The notes beneath the pieces were generated by a model. The model ran no database searches. It was given only the letters and a program-made list of their open reading frames with translations, and was not told the origin of the DNA. The position numbers and the translations under genes were made by a program. From NCBI RefSeq assembly GCF_001667375.1, contig NZ_LZIN01000069.1, forward strand, positions 1 to 64,000: DNA of 64,000 bases. The letters are read 5' to 3'. Of this stretch, positions 25,511 through 35,318 are shown piece after piece. How positions within the stretch are numbered: position 1 is the stretch's first letter; each line of letters opens with the position of its first letter. The stretch comes from Mycolicibacter sinensis. GTDB lineage: Bacteria > Actinomycetota > Actinomycetes > Mycobacteriales > Mycobacteriaceae.

Positions 25511-28282
25511 CTACCCGGCGTCAACGGCGACGACGCCCCGCAAAACGGTGTCGATGGCCTGTTTTGCCGTTGCCCGCAGTTCGGCGCCGGGCGCCGCGTT
25601 ACGCAGCTGATCCAGCAGGTCGAGCACCTGGCGGCACCAGCGCACGAAGTCACCCGCCGACAGCGGCGAACCGGCACCGGCGGCGTCCGAAGCATCCAAT
25701 GCCGACGCCAGGTCCCCGGTGAGCGCCCAGCGATACACCGCGGCGACGAAGCCGTCGTCGGGTTCCCGGGTCGCGGTGATGCCGTGCCGGCGTTCGTCGG
25801 CCCGCAGCGCGGCCGAGAGCTTGCGGGTCTGGTGCAGGGCGCGGCGCACCGGCTCGGTGGGCGGTTGCAGGGTCGGCGGTCCGCCCGGGCCATCCGCGCC
25901 GCGTGATTCGTAGAGCACCGCGGAGACCACCGCGGCCAGCTCAGCCGGCCCGAGACCGTCCCATGCCCCGGTACGCAGACACTCGGCGACCAGCAGGTCG
26001 CTTTCGTTATAGATCCGGGCCAGCATCCGGCCATCGGCGGTCACTTTCGGGTCGCCGGCGCCGGTCGTGACGAAACCCCGCTCGGCGAGCAACCCGACGA
26101 TCCGGTCGAAGGTGCGCGCCAGTGAGTTGGTGGCCGCTTGCACCTTGCGGCGCAGTTGGGCGTTGTCGGCCTCTACGCGCAGGTAGCGCTCGGCAGTGCG
26201 CACCTTGTCCTCACGACCCGGCTCGGCGTGGGTGGGGTGAGCGCGCAGCTGTTGCCGCAGCGCGGCCAGTTCCGGATCCACCGGGTCCTCCTGCGGGCCG
26301 CCGCCGCGCCGACCGCGCGCCTTGGGCACCACCAGGCCTTCCGCCGCGGACCGCAACGCCGAAGCCAGATCGCGGCGGACCCGCGGCTGGCGGTGTTCCA
26401 CCCGTTTGGGCAGGTTCATGGTTCCGATCGGCGGCACGGCGCCCGAATAATCCGCCGAGGAGATCCGGCCGGCCCAACGGTGCTCGGTGAGCACCAGCGG
26501 CCGCGGTTCGTCAGATTCCCCGTCGGCCTGCAGCACCACCGCCAGACCACCGCGGCGCCCGTGGGTGAGGGTGATGATGTCGCCTTTTCGCAACGCCGCC
26601 AGCGCATCACTGGCGGCCCGGCGGCGCTGCAGCCGCGAGGCCCGCGCCTGGGCTCGTTCCCGTTCGGAGATCTGCGCCCGCAGCCGGGCGTACTCAAGGA
26701 CGGCCGAGTCGCGGCCGCCGAGTTCGGCGGCGATGTCATCCAGGGTCCGTTCGCCGCGTTCGGCGCTGCGCACCAGGCCGACGACCGACCGGTCGGCCTG
26801 ATACTGGGCGAACGACTGCTCCAACAACCGGTGGGCCTGCTCGGGGCCCATCTGCTGGACAAGGTTGATCGTCATGTTGTACGACGGCGCGAACGAGCTG
26901 CGCAACGGGAACGTTCGGGTAGACGCCAGCCCGGCCACCTGATCGGGATCGGCGGTGGCCTCCCCCGGATGCCACAACACCACCGCGTGGCCTTCGATGT
27001 CGATGCCACGCCGGCCGGCCCGCCCGGTCAGCTGGGTGTACTCGCCCGGGGTCAGCGCCGCGTGCTGCTCGCCGTTGAACTTGACCAATCTTTCGAGCAC
27101 GACCGTGCGCGCGGGCATGTTGATGCCCAACGCCAGGGTCTCGGTGGCGAACACGGCTTTAACCAGGCCCGCGGCGAACAGCTCCTCGACGGTGTGGCGG
27201 AACACCGGCAGCATCCCGGCGTGGTGGCCGGCCAGTCCGCGCAGCAGCCCCTCGCGCCATTCGTAATAGCCCAACACGGCCAGGTCGTCATCGGAGAGAT
27301 CACCGCAGCGGTGGTCGATCACCTCGGCGATGCGGGCGCGCTCCGACTCGGTGGTCAACCGCAGCGGCGAGCGCAGGCACTGCTTAACCGCGGCATCGCA
27401 GCCGGCGCGGGAGAACACGAAAGTGATCGCCGGCAGCAGCCCGGCCGAATCCAGCACTGCGATCACATCCGGGCGCATCGGGGGCCGGTAGCCCGGGCGC
27501 CCGGGGCCGCCCCTGCCGCTGTGGCGGCGCGGTGGCCAGTCGGTGAGCCGGTCGGCTTCGCGCCGATGCGCGATGTGCCGCAACAGTTGTGGGTCTACGC
27601 GCGCACGGCCCGCGGTGCCCGGCCCGTCGCTGTCGGGGCGGGATTCGAACAGGTCGAAGAGCCGCTTGCCCACCATCATGTGCTGCCACAGCGGCACTGG
27701 GCGGTGCTCGTCGACAACGACGGTGGTGTCTCCTCGCACCGTCTGGATCCAGCCGCCGAACTCTTCGGCGTTGCTGACCGTCGCCGACAGGCTGACCAGC
27801 CGCACCTCGTCGGCCAGGTGCAGGATCACCTCCTCCCAGACCGCGCCGCGCATCCGGTCGGCCAGGAAGTGCACCTCATCCATCACCACATGCGAAAGAC
27901 CTTGCAGAGCTGGCGAATTCGCATAGAGCATGTTGCGCAACACCTCGGTGGTCATCACCACCACCGGCGCGTTGGCGTTGACCGACTGGTCGCCGGTCAA
28001 CAACCCCACTTTGTCCTTGCCGTAGCGGGCGACCAAGTCGGTGTGCTTCTGGTTGCTCAGCGCCTTGATCGGCGTGGTGTAGAAGCACTTTCCGCCGGCT
28101 GCCAGGGCCAGGTGCACCGCGAACTCCCCCACCACCGTCTTGCCGGCGCCGGTGGGGGCGCACACCAGCACGCCCCGACCGTCCTGCAGGGCCTGGCATG
28201 CCCGACGCTGGAAGTCGTCCAGCCCGAACGGCAGTTGCGCGGTGAACCGGCTCAGCTCGGGCACCTCCGGCGGGCTAGTCAC
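25511..28282 (-). CDS. helY: Superfamily 2 ATP-dependent helicase HelY (Ski2/Mtr4-like)
   Basis: A 923-residue helicase. Motif I is [17 protein letters not shown] near residue 38, motif II is MDEVHF near 137, motif III is [12 protein letters not shown] near 166 and motif VI is [12 protein letters not shown] near 428. The C-terminal DSHCT-like domain ([13 protein letters not shown] region near 770 to the end) is present. It is thought to process RNA or recombination intermediates. The GTG at 28282 matches the family start and overlaps the tatC stop by 8 bases; an ATG at 28309 would lie well inside tatC. Rv2092c orthologue. Confidence 0.95.
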   Translation of the reverse strand: MTSPPEVPELSRFTAQLPFGLDDFQRRACQALQDGRGVLVCAPTGAGKTVVGEFAVHLALAAGGKCFYTTPIKALSNQKHTDLVARYGKDKVGLLTGDQSVNANAPVVVMTTEVLRNMLYANSPALQGLSHVVMDEVHFLADRMRGAVWEEVILHLADEVRLVSLSATVSNAEEFGGWIQTVRGDTTVVVDEHRPVPLWQHMMVGKRLFDLFESRPDSDGPGTAGRARVDPQLLRHIAHRREADRLTDWPPRRHSGRGGPGRPGYRPPMRPDVIAVLDSAGLLPAITFVFSRAGCDAAVKQCLRSPLRLTTESERARIAEVIDHRCGDLSDDDLAVLGYYEWREGLLRGLAGHHAGMLPVFRHTVEELFAAGLVKAVFATETLALGINMPARTVVLERLVKFNGEQHAALTPGEYTQLTGRAGRRGIDIEGHAVVLWHPGEATADPDQVAGLASTRTFPLRSSFAPSYNMTINLVQQMGPEQAHRLLEQSFAQYQADRSVVGLVRSAERGERTLDDIAAELGGRDSAVLEYARLRAQISERERAQARASRLQRRRAASDALAALRKGDIITLTHGRRGGLAVVLQADGESDEPRPLVLTEHRWAGRISSADYSGAVPPIGTMNLPKRVEHRQPRVRRDLASALRSAAEGLVVPKARGRRGGGPQEDPVDPELAALRQQLRAHPTHAEPGREDKVRTAERYLRVEADNAQLRRKVQAATNSLARTFDRIVGLLAERGFVTTGAGDPKVTADGRMLARIYNESDLLVAECLRTGAWDGLGPAELAAVVSAVLYESRGADGPGGPPTLQPPTEPVRRALHQTRKLSAALRADERRHGITATREPDDGFVAAVYRWALTGDLASALDASDAAGAGSPLSAGDFVRWCRQVLDLLDQLRNAAPGAELRATAKQAIDTVLRGVVAVDAG

Positions 28283-29183
28283 GCGGGCTGGCGACGGGTG
28301 CGGGGGCATCGATGGGCGAGGCCTGGTCGTCGCTGAGTTCCTCGGTGGCCTCCCGTTTGGCTTTGCGTTTGTCGTGCAGCCGGGCGATCTGAATCGCGAA
28401 CTCCTGCAACAGGGTCAGCGTGAAGCCGAGCACGAGCATCGAGAACGGGTCCGAGCCGGGGGTGAAGAACGCCGCGAACACGAACATCGCGAAGATCAGC
28501 CCGCGCCGCCACTCTTTGAGCCGGGCGTAGCTCAAGACGCCGACCTGGTTGAGCATGATGATCAGCAGCGGGAACTCGAAGCTGATCCCGAACACCACCA
28601 GCAGGTTCAGCAGGAAACCGAAATAGCGGTCGCCGGACAATGCGGTCACCTGGACGTCGCTGCCGACGGTCAGCAGAAAACCCAGCGCCTTGGACAGCAC
28701 CAGGTAGGCCAGGATCGCACCGGTGACGAACAGCACGGCCGCCGACACCACGAACACCACCGCGAAGCGCCGCTCCTTGCGGTAGAGCCCCGGGGTGATG
28801 AACGCCCACAACTGGTAGAACCAGACCGGGCAGGCCAGCACGATTCCCGCGGCCAAGCCCACCTTAAGCCGCAGCATGAACTGGTCGAAGGGTGCGGTGG
28901 CCAGCAGCCGGCACTGCCCGTCGGGCGCGATCGAGGCGCGCGCGGAGGCCGGCAACTCGCAGTACGGGTGGCGCAGCCATTCGCCGAGGCTTTCCAGCCC
29001 GAAGAGCGGCTGGGTGTACCAGACGAAGCCGATGATCGTGGTGAGCACGATCGCGCCCAGCGAGATCAGCAGCCGGGTCCGCAGCTCACGCAGATGGTCG
29101 ACGAGCGACATCGTCCCGTCGGGATTGGTGCGACTGCGGCGCAGCCGCGGGTCCAGCCGCCGCAGAGCTCCGAGCGTGGGCAC
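28275..29183 (-). CDS. tatC: Sec-independent protein translocase TatC
   Basis: A 302-residue six-helix receptor of the twin-arginine pathway. The conserved N-terminal segment is [15 protein letters not shown] near residue 25. The family motif [31 protein letters not shown] is near 98-128, and [14 protein letters not shown] is near 205. The C-terminal tail is charged. The start is GTG at 29183. It follows tatA by 38 bases. A Tat-type lipoprotein encoded in this window (2918-4234) would be a client. Confidence 0.96.
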   Translation of the reverse strand: MPTLGALRRLDPRLRRSRTNPDGTMSLVDHLRELRTRLLISLGAIVLTTIIGFVWYTQPLFGLESLGEWLRHPYCELPASARASIAPDGQCRLLATAPFDQFMLRLKVGLAAGIVLACPVWFYQLWAFITPGLYRKERRFAVVFVVSAAVLFVTGAILAYLVLSKALGFLLTVGSDVQVTALSGDRYFGFLLNLLVVFGISFEFPLLIIMLNQVGVLSYARLKEWRRGLIFAMFVFAAFFTPGSDPFSMLVLGFTLTLLQEFAIQIARLHDKRKAKREATEELSDDQASPIDAPAPVASPRD

Positions 29184-29221
29184 AGTAGGTCAGGCGCGGT
29201 CGCCGCGACGGCGGGGCCGGG

Positions 29222-29452
29222 CTACGCCGACTGACCGCCGGCCGCCGGCGGGTCGACCCGCTCGGACTGGACGGTGGTCGGAGTGGCGGTCGAATCCGGC
29301 TTGGCCTCGCTTTGCAGTTCGCGAACCTCGGATTTGAAGATGCGCAGCGACTTACCCAGCGAGCGCGCCGCGTCGGGCAATCGCTTGGCGCCGAACAAGA
29401 TGATCACGGCGACGGCGAGGATCGCCAGGTGCGACGGTCCTAAAGCGTTCAC
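29222..29452 (-). CDS. tatA: Sec-independent protein translocase TatA
   Basis: A 76-residue pore subunit of the twin-arginine translocase. One N-terminal membrane helix ([19 protein letters not shown]) is followed by the amphipathic helix [21 protein letters not shown], and the tail is unstructured. The GTG at 29452 is preceded by GGAGGTAACC, a strong ribosome site. The spacer upstream holds the 57-bp tandem repeats, so tatA expression may be affected by them. Confidence 0.95.
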   Translation of the reverse strand: MNALGPSHLAILAVAVIILFGAKRLPDAARSLGKSLRIFKSEVRELQSEAKPDSTATPTTVQSERVDPPAAGGQSA

Positions 29453-29496
29453 TTTGGTTACCTCCAGACGTCGCCACGATGCTACCGCAGCTCAGG

Positions 29497-29648
29497 AACC
29501 CGGCGGTTCAGCGAGGCTCGACGAAGGAGAGGCGAAGCTGGAACCGCCGCATCAACCCGGCGGTTCAGCGAGGCTCGACGAAGGAGAGCCGAAGCTGGGA
29601 CCGCCGCATTAACCCGGCGGTTCAGCGAGGCTCGACGAAGGAGAGGCG
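29497..29648. repeat. 57-bp tandem repeat (2.7 copies) with hairpins, VNTR-like
   Basis: Two full 57-base copies (29497-29553, 29554-29610) and a 38-base partial copy (29611-29648) begin with AACCCGGCGGTTCAGCGAGG. They differ at only a few bases. Across each junction GAACCGCCG and CGGCGGTTC form a 9-bp stem with an 8-base loop (29541-29566). At the second junction (29598-29623) one pair is a G-U wobble, so pairing is kept. The array fills most of the 214-base spacer between pafC and tatA. It resembles mycobacterial VNTR/MIRU loci in size. Confidence 0.9.
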
Positions 29649-29666
29649 CTCCGAGGTTGTAGGCGG

Positions 29667-30617
29667 TCATGAGCGCCCGTTCTCATAAGCGGCCAGGGCG
29701 GCCACCGCGGCGTCGCGCACGCCGGTTGCCAGCGACTCGGGCGCCACGACCTGCACCTCATCCCCCATTCCCAGCAGTAGCCGGGTCAACCACTCGTCGG
29801 ACGCGTACGTCATCTCCGCCTCACGCCAACCGTCGGGCAATTCGCCAATCAGACGCATCGGGTAGTACTCGAACATCCACGCCGCCGAGGGTGCCACGCG
29901 CACGGTCGCGACCGGCATCGACGGGTCGGCGTCGAACAACGACGTGTCGGTTTCGGCCTGCCGCGCCGGTTCCGGCGGCGCGGACGGCTCGTCGAGCACC
30001 TCGGCGCCGTCGATGCGGTCGAAGCGGAACAGCCGCACGCCAGCGGATTCTCGACACCACGCCTCCAGGTAACTGTGGTTGGCGATCAGCACCACCCGGA
30101 TCGGGTCGACGATCCGGTGCGAGGAGGTGTCGCGGGAGGCGGCGTAGTAGTCGATGGCCAGCGCACGATGGCGGCGCACAGCTTCGCGCACCACGTCAGC
30201 GGCCGGGTTGGCGTGGTCGGTCGCCTCGGATGCTTCCTGCACGGCGGTGCCGGCGGCGTTCTCGATCTTGGCGATCGCGCTGCGAGCGGCCCGGGGGTCG
30301 ACGATGCCGGGCATGTCGACCAACGCCCGCAACGCCATCAGCATGGCGGTGGCCTCCGGCGAGGTCAGCCGCAGCGGCCGGTCCACGCCCGCGGATTCGT
30401 AGACGTCGATGCGGTCGTCGTAGAACGTCAGGTCGATCAGATCTCCGGGCCCGTAACCGGGCAATCCGCATACCGCCAACTGCTCGAGGTCGGTCTGCAG
30501 CTGGCTGAGGCTGACCCCGAGCTCGGCGGCGGCCTGCTCCTTGGTGATGCCCGGGCGCGCCAAGAAGTACGGCACCATGTTGAGCAGCCGCACCAGCCGC
30601 TTCGGAAGTTGGTTCAC
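29667..30617 (-). CDS. pafC: WYL-domain transcriptional regulator PafC
   Basis: A 316-residue protein. The N-terminal helix-turn-helix (KRLVRLLNMVPYFLARPGITKEQAAAELGVS) is followed by a WYL ligand-binding domain (residues about 130-225, LAIDYYAASRDTSSHRIVDPIRV) and a C-terminal WCX-type extension. With PafB it forms the activator of the RecA/LexA-independent DNA-damage response in mycobacteria. The GTG start overlaps the pafB stop by 4 bases. The 57-bp repeat array follows its stop. Confidence 0.94.
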   Translation of the reverse strand: MNQLPKRLVRLLNMVPYFLARPGITKEQAAAELGVSLSQLQTDLEQLAVCGLPGYGPGDLIDLTFYDDRIDVYESAGVDRPLRLTSPEATAMLMALRALVDMPGIVDPRAARSAIAKIENAAGTAVQEASEATDHANPAADVVREAVRRHRALAIDYYAASRDTSSHRIVDPIRVVLIANHSYLEAWCRESAGVRLFRFDRIDGAEVLDEPSAPPEPARQAETDTSLFDADPSMPVATVRVAPSAAWMFEYYPMRLIGELPDGWREAEMTYASDEWLTRLLLGMGDEVQVVAPESLATGVRDAAVAALAAYENGRS

Positions 30618-31609
30618 GCCGAGACCCCCCGAGCACAGGCGGTGAGCCTCGCAACCACGTCGTCGCGCAGTGAGGCCGGGTCCAGGACGACGGCGTCGGC
30701 CCCGTATCCGGCGATCTCGCGGGCCAGCCGGTCATGGGTGCCGATATCGACGCCGATGATGTCGCCGTCGCGGCCGGCCACCGACTCGCGGCCCAGCACC
30801 GTGCCGGTCCGGCGCAGCGCCACGGCGCGATCGTCGGCGACCCAGATGCGCGCCTGCAGACCGCTGGGCGCATCCCCCACCGCCGCCGCCACGATCTGGC
30901 GCAGATCGGCGGCCTCAGGCCGGGTGACGGCGCCCGGTGGCCCGATCGGGGTGACGTCGTCGGCGATCCGCGACATCCGGAAGGTGCGGACCGCGTCGCG
31001 GTCGCGGTCGTGGCCCACCAGATACCACCGGCCGCCGTGGGTGACCACCCCCCAGGGCTCCACGGTGCGGATGCTGTAGGGCGCCACCGGCGACGGGCGG
31101 TGGCCGAACTGCACGGTCTGCCCCGCCTGGACCGCGTCCGTCAGCGCCCTCAGCGCCGGCTCGGCGCGATGGATACCGGGCAGCGCCGCCGGCGGTGCCA
31201 CCAGCACGTCGGCTCGATCCGCATCCACGTCGACCCCGGCGGCCTGCAGTTTGGCCACCGCGCCCTGGGCGTTGGCGCGCAGCTCCGGCGACTGCCACAG
31301 CTGCACGGCGACCGCGACCGCGGCCGCCTCCTCGCTGGTCAGCTCGATGGCGGGCAGCTTGTAGGCGTCCGGGTTGATGCGATAGCCCTCGACCGGGTCG
31401 AGACCCGAGACCTTGCCGGTCTCCAGCGGAATGCCCAGGTCACGCAGCTCGTTCTTGTCGCGTTCGAACATCCGCGAGAACGCGTCGAGGTTCTGGGTGC
31501 CGTCATAGCCGGCGACATTGGTGCGGATCTTCTCCGCGGTGAGGTAACCGCGCGTGGACAGCAACGCGATGACCAGGTTCAGGAGCCGTTCGACTTTGGC
31601 GGTCGCCAT
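30614..31609 (-). CDS. pafB: WYL-domain transcriptional regulator PafB
   Basis: A 331-residue partner of PafC. The N-terminal helix-turn-helix is MATAKVERLLNLVIALLSTRGYLTAEKIRT. The WYL domain (residues about 185-245) contains PYSIRTVEPWGVVTHGGRWYLVGHDRDRDAVRTFRMSRI, and a WCX region follows. The ATG at 31609 fits the family length (332 in M. tuberculosis). The gene lies 17 bases after the pafA stop. The pafABC order is typical of actinobacteria. Confidence 0.95.
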   Translation of the reverse strand: MATAKVERLLNLVIALLSTRGYLTAEKIRTNVAGYDGTQNLDAFSRMFERDKNELRDLGIPLETGKVSGLDPVEGYRINPDAYKLPAIELTSEEAAAVAVAVQLWQSPELRANAQGAVAKLQAAGVDVDADRADVLVAPPAALPGIHRAEPALRALTDAVQAGQTVQFGHRPSPVAPYSIRTVEPWGVVTHGGRWYLVGHDRDRDAVRTFRMSRIADDVTPIGPPGAVTRPEAADLRQIVAAAVGDAPSGLQARIWVADDRAVALRRTGTVLGRESVAGRDGDIIGVDIGTHDRLAREIAGYGADAVVLDPASLRDDVVARLTACARGVSA

Positions 31610-31626
31610 GAGAAGGAGGATAAGCG

Positions 31627-32988
31627 CTACATGCTGGCGATCAGCCGCTTGACCCGTTCGTCGACCGAGCGGAACGGGTCCTTGCACAACACGGTGCGCT
31701 GGGCCTGGTCGTTGAGCTTGAGGTGCACCCAGTCGACGGTGAAGTCACGACCGGCGGCCTGTGCGGCACTGATGAATTCGCCGCGCAGCTTGGCCCGGGT
31801 GGTCTGCGGCGGGGTGTCGACGGCCGCATCGACCTCTTCATCGGTGGTGACCCGGGCGGCCAAGCCCTTGCGCTGCAGCAGATCGAACACCCCGCGGCCC
31901 CGCTTGATGTCGTGGTAGGCCAGATCCAATTGCGCGATTTTGGGGTCGGAGAGCTCCATGTCGTAGCGATCCTGGTAGCGCTGGAACAGCTTTCGTTTGA
32001 TCACCCAGTCGATCTCGGTGTCCACCTTGGCGAAGTCCTGGGATTCGACGGCATCGAGCTGGCGGCCCCACAGATCGATGACCTGCTCGAGTTGCGGGTT
32101 GCTGGCCGCGCGCGTCCGCACATACTCCACGGCCCGCCCGTAGTACTCGCGCTGGATGTCCAAGGCGCCGGCCTGGCGACCCCCGGCCAGGCGTACCGGC
32201 CGGCGACCGGTGACGTCGTGGCTGACCTCGCGGATCGCCCGGATCGGGTTGTCGAGAGAGAAGTCGCGGAAGGGCACCCCCGCCTCGATCATCTCCAGCA
32301 CCAGCGACGCGCTGCCCACCTTGAGCAGGGTCGAGGTCTCGGACATGTTCGAGTCGCCGACGATGACGTGCAGCCGGCGGTACTTCTCGGCGTCGGCGTG
32401 CGGCTCGTCGCGGGTATTGATGATCGGGCGGGAGCGCGTGGTCGCGCTGGAGACGCCCTCCCAGATGTGCTCGGCGCGCTGCGACAGGCAGAAGGTTGCG
32501 GCCTTGGGGGTCTGCAGTATCTTGCCGGCGCCGCAGATCAGCTGGCGGGTCACCAGAAACGGCAGCAGCACGTCGGAGATCCGGGAGAACTCCCCGGCCC
32601 GCACGATCAAATAGTTCTCGTGGCAGCCGTAGGAGTTGCCGGCCGAGTCGGTGTTGTTCTTGAACAGGTAGATGTCGCCGCCGATGCCCTCATCGGCCAG
32701 CCGCTGTTCGGCGTCGATCAGCAGGTCCTCGAGCACCCGTTCGCCGGCCCGGTCGTGGGTGACCAGCTGAGTCAGGTTGTCGCATTCGGCGGTGGCGTAC
32801 TCGGGATGACTGCCGACATCGAGGTACAACCGAGCGCCGTTGCGCAGGAACACATTCGAACTGCGGCCCCAGGACACCACCCGGCGGAACAGGTAGCGCG
32901 CCACCTCGTCGGGCGACAGCCGCCGGTGGCCGTGAAAGGTGCAGGTGACACCGAACTCGGTCTCGATGCCCATGATTCTGCGCTGCAC
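31627..32988 (-). CDS. pafA: Pup-protein ligase PafA
   Basis: A 453-residue enzyme that phosphorylates the C-terminal Glu of Pup and joins it to a target lysine, marking proteins for the mycobacterial proteasome. It is nearly identical to M. tuberculosis PafA. Glu9 (GIETEFG) and the metal region [12 protein letters not shown] with the catalytic Asp57 are present, as are the nucleotide-loop residues of [23 protein letters not shown]. The start is GTG at 32988. Pup, Dop and proteasome genes, normally close upstream, are not in this window; pdtaR is there instead. Confidence 0.97.
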   Translation of the reverse strand: MQRRIMGIETEFGVTCTFHGHRRLSPDEVARYLFRRVVSWGRSSNVFLRNGARLYLDVGSHPEYATAECDNLTQLVTHDRAGERVLEDLLIDAEQRLADEGIGGDIYLFKNNTDSAGNSYGCHENYLIVRAGEFSRISDVLLPFLVTRQLICGAGKILQTPKAATFCLSQRAEHIWEGVSSATTRSRPIINTRDEPHADAEKYRRLHVIVGDSNMSETSTLLKVGSASLVLEMIEAGVPFRDFSLDNPIRAIREVSHDVTGRRPVRLAGGRQAGALDIQREYYGRAVEYVRTRAASNPQLEQVIDLWGRQLDAVESQDFAKVDTEIDWVIKRKLFQRYQDRYDMELSDPKIAQLDLAYHDIKRGRGVFDLLQRKGLAARVTTDEEVDAAVDTPPQTTRAKLRGEFISAAQAAGRDFTVDWVHLKLNDQAQRTVLCKDPFRSVDERVKRLIASM

Positions 32989-33025
32989 GTCATCGAGCGT
33001 AGCCGTTGACCAACCGCAACGGTGG

Positions 33026-33649
33026 TCAGGCCGGGGGGTTCGCCGCCGTGTCGAGGGTTTCCAGTATCACGTCGGCCACCTGCCGCATCGTGGTCCGCTT
33101 GTCCATCGCCGCGCGCTGAATCCACTTGAACGCTTCGGGCTCGCTCAAGCCCTGCCTGGACTGCAGCAGGCCCTTGGCCCGTTCGATGACCTTGCGGGTC
33201 GCCAGCTGTTCCGACAGCGTGCTGACCTCGCGTTCCAGCGCGGTGATCTCCTCGGACCGGCTGACCGCCAGCTCGATGGCCGGGACCAGGTCGCCGGCGG
33301 TGAAGGGTTTGACCAGATAGGCCATCGCCCCCGCGTCGCGGGCCCGTTCCACCAGGTCGCGCTGGCTGAAGGCGGTGAGCATGACGATCGGCGCGATGCG
33401 TTTGGCGGCGATCTCGGAGGCGGCGTCGATGCCGTCGCGCCGCGGCATCTTCACGTCGAGGATCACCAGGTCCGGGCGCAGCAGTTCGGCCAGCTCCACG
33501 GCTTCCTGGCCGTCGCCTGCCTCCCCGACCACCTCGTAGCCCTCTTCCCGCAGCATTTCGGCGAGGTCGAGGCGGATCAGCGCCTCGTCCTCGGCGATCA
33601 GGACCCGGCGGGCAGGACGCGGGGCGCTCTGGGATGTCGACGCAGTCAT
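33026..33649 (-). CDS. pdtaR: Response regulator with ANTAR RNA-binding domain PdtaR
   Basis: A 207-residue two-component output protein. The receiver domain (residues about 15-130) has the acidic pair AEDEAL, phospho-acceptor Asp65 in VILDVKMP and Lys in VKPFTAGD. The C-terminal ANTAR domain (residues about 145-200, [35 protein letters not shown]) binds RNA hairpins to prevent termination. The partner kinase PdtaS is not in this window. The start is ATG at 33649, with GTG immediately before it as an alternative. Rv1626 orthologue. Confidence 0.95.
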   Translation of the reverse strand: MTASTSQSAPRPARRVLIAEDEALIRLDLAEMLREEGYEVVGEAGDGQEAVELAELLRPDLVILDVKMPRRDGIDAASEIAAKRIAPIVMLTAFSQRDLVERARDAGAMAYLVKPFTAGDLVPAIELAVSRSEEITALEREVSTLSEQLATRKVIERAKGLLQSRQGLSEPEAFKWIQRAAMDKRTTMRQVADVILETLDTAANPPA

Positions 33650-33722
33650 CACCCCATTCTGTCGCGGTTGCCGGCGACGGCAACCCGGTGGGGCATCGTC
33701 TAGGGTAGGAAGCCGCGCAGAA

Positions 33723-33799
33723 GCCCTCGTATCCCAACTGGCAGAGGAAACGGATTCAAAACCCGTACAGTGTGAGTTCGAATCTCACCGAGGGCACCA
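33723..33799 (+). tRNA. tRNA-Leu (anticodon CAA) with a short variable region
   Basis: The acceptor stem is perfect (GCCCTCG 33723-33729 with CGAGGGC 33789-33795). The T-arm is GTGAG-TTCGAAT-CTCAC (33772-33788). The anticodon loop is TTCAAAA with CAA at 33757-33759. CCA is encoded at 33797-33799 after discriminator A. The variable region is only five bases (33767-33771), whereas bacterial tRNA-Leu normally has a long extra arm. D-stem pair 13-22 and anticodon-stem pair 31-39 are C-A/A-C mismatches. By anticodon it reads UUG. Confidence 0.85.
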
Positions 33800-33812
33800 C
33801 GATCACCGCCGG

Positions 33813-33929
33813 TCAGCGCGGTGCATACATGATCACCGCGACGCCGGCCAGGCAGATCAGCGCAACCGAACGCAGCACCATGGCCGCCGACCGTAGCCGC
33901 CCGGTGAAACCGCCAACTGCGCTGCTCAC
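33813..33929 (-). CDS. Possible 38-residue single-helix membrane peptide
   Basis: An open frame starting GTG at 33929 encodes MSSAVGGFTGRLRSAAMVLR followed by a hydrophobic segment SVALICLAGVAVIMYA and ending in PR. A basic stretch before the helix fits a cytoplasmic N-terminus. Third-position G+C is high, in line with coding. It lies between the tRNA and the divergent cyclase gene. There is no clear ribosome site and no family I recognise. Confidence 0.35.
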   Translation of the reverse strand: MSSAVGGFTGRLRSAAMVLRSVALICLAGVAVIMYAPR

Positions 33930-33947
33930 GCGATTAGGCTGTCGATT

Positions 33948-35255
33948 GTGACCGTCAAGCGGTTCCTGGCCGTGCCGGCCGAGGCCCAGGGCTCCTACCG
34001 GCACTCGCACTGCATGCCGGCCCGCACCCGGCATTACGCGGCGCGGCTGTCGCAGCGGCTGCGGATCCTCAAGGTCTCCGCCGGGCTGGCCGCGATCATC
34101 AGCGCGGGGTTCGGACTTCTCGAGATCTGGGCCGACCCGACGTACTGGTGGATCGGTGCGCTCAACCTGATCGCCGCCGCCGCCTTTGTGCTGACGCCGC
34201 TGCTGTACCACTACGGCGAGCTGATTGCACCCTTGGCGTTCGTCGGCATCGCCTACCTGACGACCTTCGTCATCTGCTGGGTGGTCGGGACCGGCTCGGG
34301 AATCCAGTTCTACTTCCTGGCCGCGGCATCGATCAGCGTGCTCATCCTCGGCGTCGATCGGATCAAGCTGGCCGCTGTGGTGGCCGGCATCGGCGCGGCG
34401 CTGACCATCGCCCTGCAATTGCTGGTCCCCGCCCAGAACCTGGATCAGCCGGACTGGCTGCGCAACCTGTCCTTCGCCCTGGTGGTGGTCTCGGCGTGCT
34501 TCATGGTGGTGGCCACCATCTGGTACGCGCTGCGCGAGATCAGCCACGCCGAAGCGGCGATGGAAGCCGAGTACGAACGTTCCGAAGCGCTGCTGGCCAA
34601 CATCCTGCCCACGGCTGTCGCCGACCGGCTGAAGAACCCGGCCGTGGACGTGATCGCCGACAGCTATCCGGACGCCTCGGTGCTGTTCGCCGACATCGCC
34701 GACTTCACCCGCCGGGCCAGCGAGACCGACCCCGGCCAGCTGGTCGAATTCCTCAACGAGTTCTACACCGGCCTCGACCGGCTCGTCGAGCGGCACGGGC
34801 TGGAGAAGATCAAGACCAGCGGCGACTCCTACATGGTGGTCAGCGGGGTCCCCAACGCCCGGCCCGATCACCTGCATGCGCTGGCGCGGCTAGCGCTCGA
34901 TATCGCCGATACCATCGCCGAACTGCGCGATCCGCTGGGCCGTCCGGTGTCGCTGCGGATCGGTCTGGCCGCCGGCCCGGTCGTCGCCGGTGTGGTCGGA
35001 AACCGCCGCTTCTTCTACGACGTCTGGGGGGATGCGGTCAACCTCGCCTCACGGATGGAGTCGACCGGCACCCAGAACCGCATCCAGGTGCCGCAGGACG
35101 TCTACCAGCGGTTGAGCAGCGACTTCGTGTTCGAGGAGCGCGGTGACGTCGACGTCAAGGGCAAGGGCGTCATGCACACCTGGTTCCTGGTGGGTGCGCG
35201 CCCGCCGGCCTCGAGTGGTCCGGCGTCGCGATCACTGTCGGTGCCCGCGCGCTGA
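33948..35255 (+). CDS. cya: Membrane-bound class III adenylate cyclase (Rv1625c type)
   Basis: A 435-residue cyclase making cAMP. Six helices lie in residues about 45-195, then a helical linker (AEAAMEAEYERSEALLANILPTAVADRL). The catalytic domain (about 240-410) has metal-binding Asp249 (FADIADFT) and Asp293 (SGDSY), adenine-specifying Lys289 and Asp362 (VWGDAVN), and the transition-state Asn/Arg of NLASRMES. It acts as a homodimer. The GTG start is at 33948. Orthologue of M. tuberculosis Rv1625c, with a diverged membrane anchor. Confidence 0.94.
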   Translation: MTVKRFLAVPAEAQGSYRHSHCMPARTRHYAARLSQRLRILKVSAGLAAIISAGFGLLEIWADPTYWWIGALNLIAAAAFVLTPLLYHYGELIAPLAFVGIAYLTTFVICWVVGTGSGIQFYFLAAASISVLILGVDRIKLAAVVAGIGAALTIALQLLVPAQNLDQPDWLRNLSFALVVVSACFMVVATIWYALREISHAEAAMEAEYERSEALLANILPTAVADRLKNPAVDVIADSYPDASVLFADIADFTRRASETDPGQLVEFLNEFYTGLDRLVERHGLEKIKTSGDSYMVVSGVPNARPDHLHALARLALDIADTIAELRDPLGRPVSLRIGLAAGPVVAGVVGNRRFFYDVWGDAVNLASRMESTGTQNRIQVPQDVYQRLSSDFVFEERGDVDVKGKGVMHTWFLVGARPPASSGPASRSLSVPAR

Positions 35256-35318
35256 CGGGGCGACTCGACCGGTTTCGGTAGGGTGCCGAAGGGTCGTCCC
35301 CCAACGCGAAGGAGCGCA

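Noticed and set aside
29471..29660. Open frames crossing the 57-bp repeats on both strands.
   Set aside because: 57 is a multiple of three, so frames stay open by periodicity; there is no ribosome site or family match.
31612..31634. AAGGAGG followed by ATG on the + strand beside the pafB start.
   Set aside because: The frame it opens is antisense to pafA and has no coding character; the match is chance.
33813..34877. A 354-codon leftward open frame across the cyclase gene.
   Set aside because: Its composition is Asp/Gly/Gln/Arg-rich shadow of the cyclase; only its last 38 codons, in the spacer, were kept as a possible peptide.
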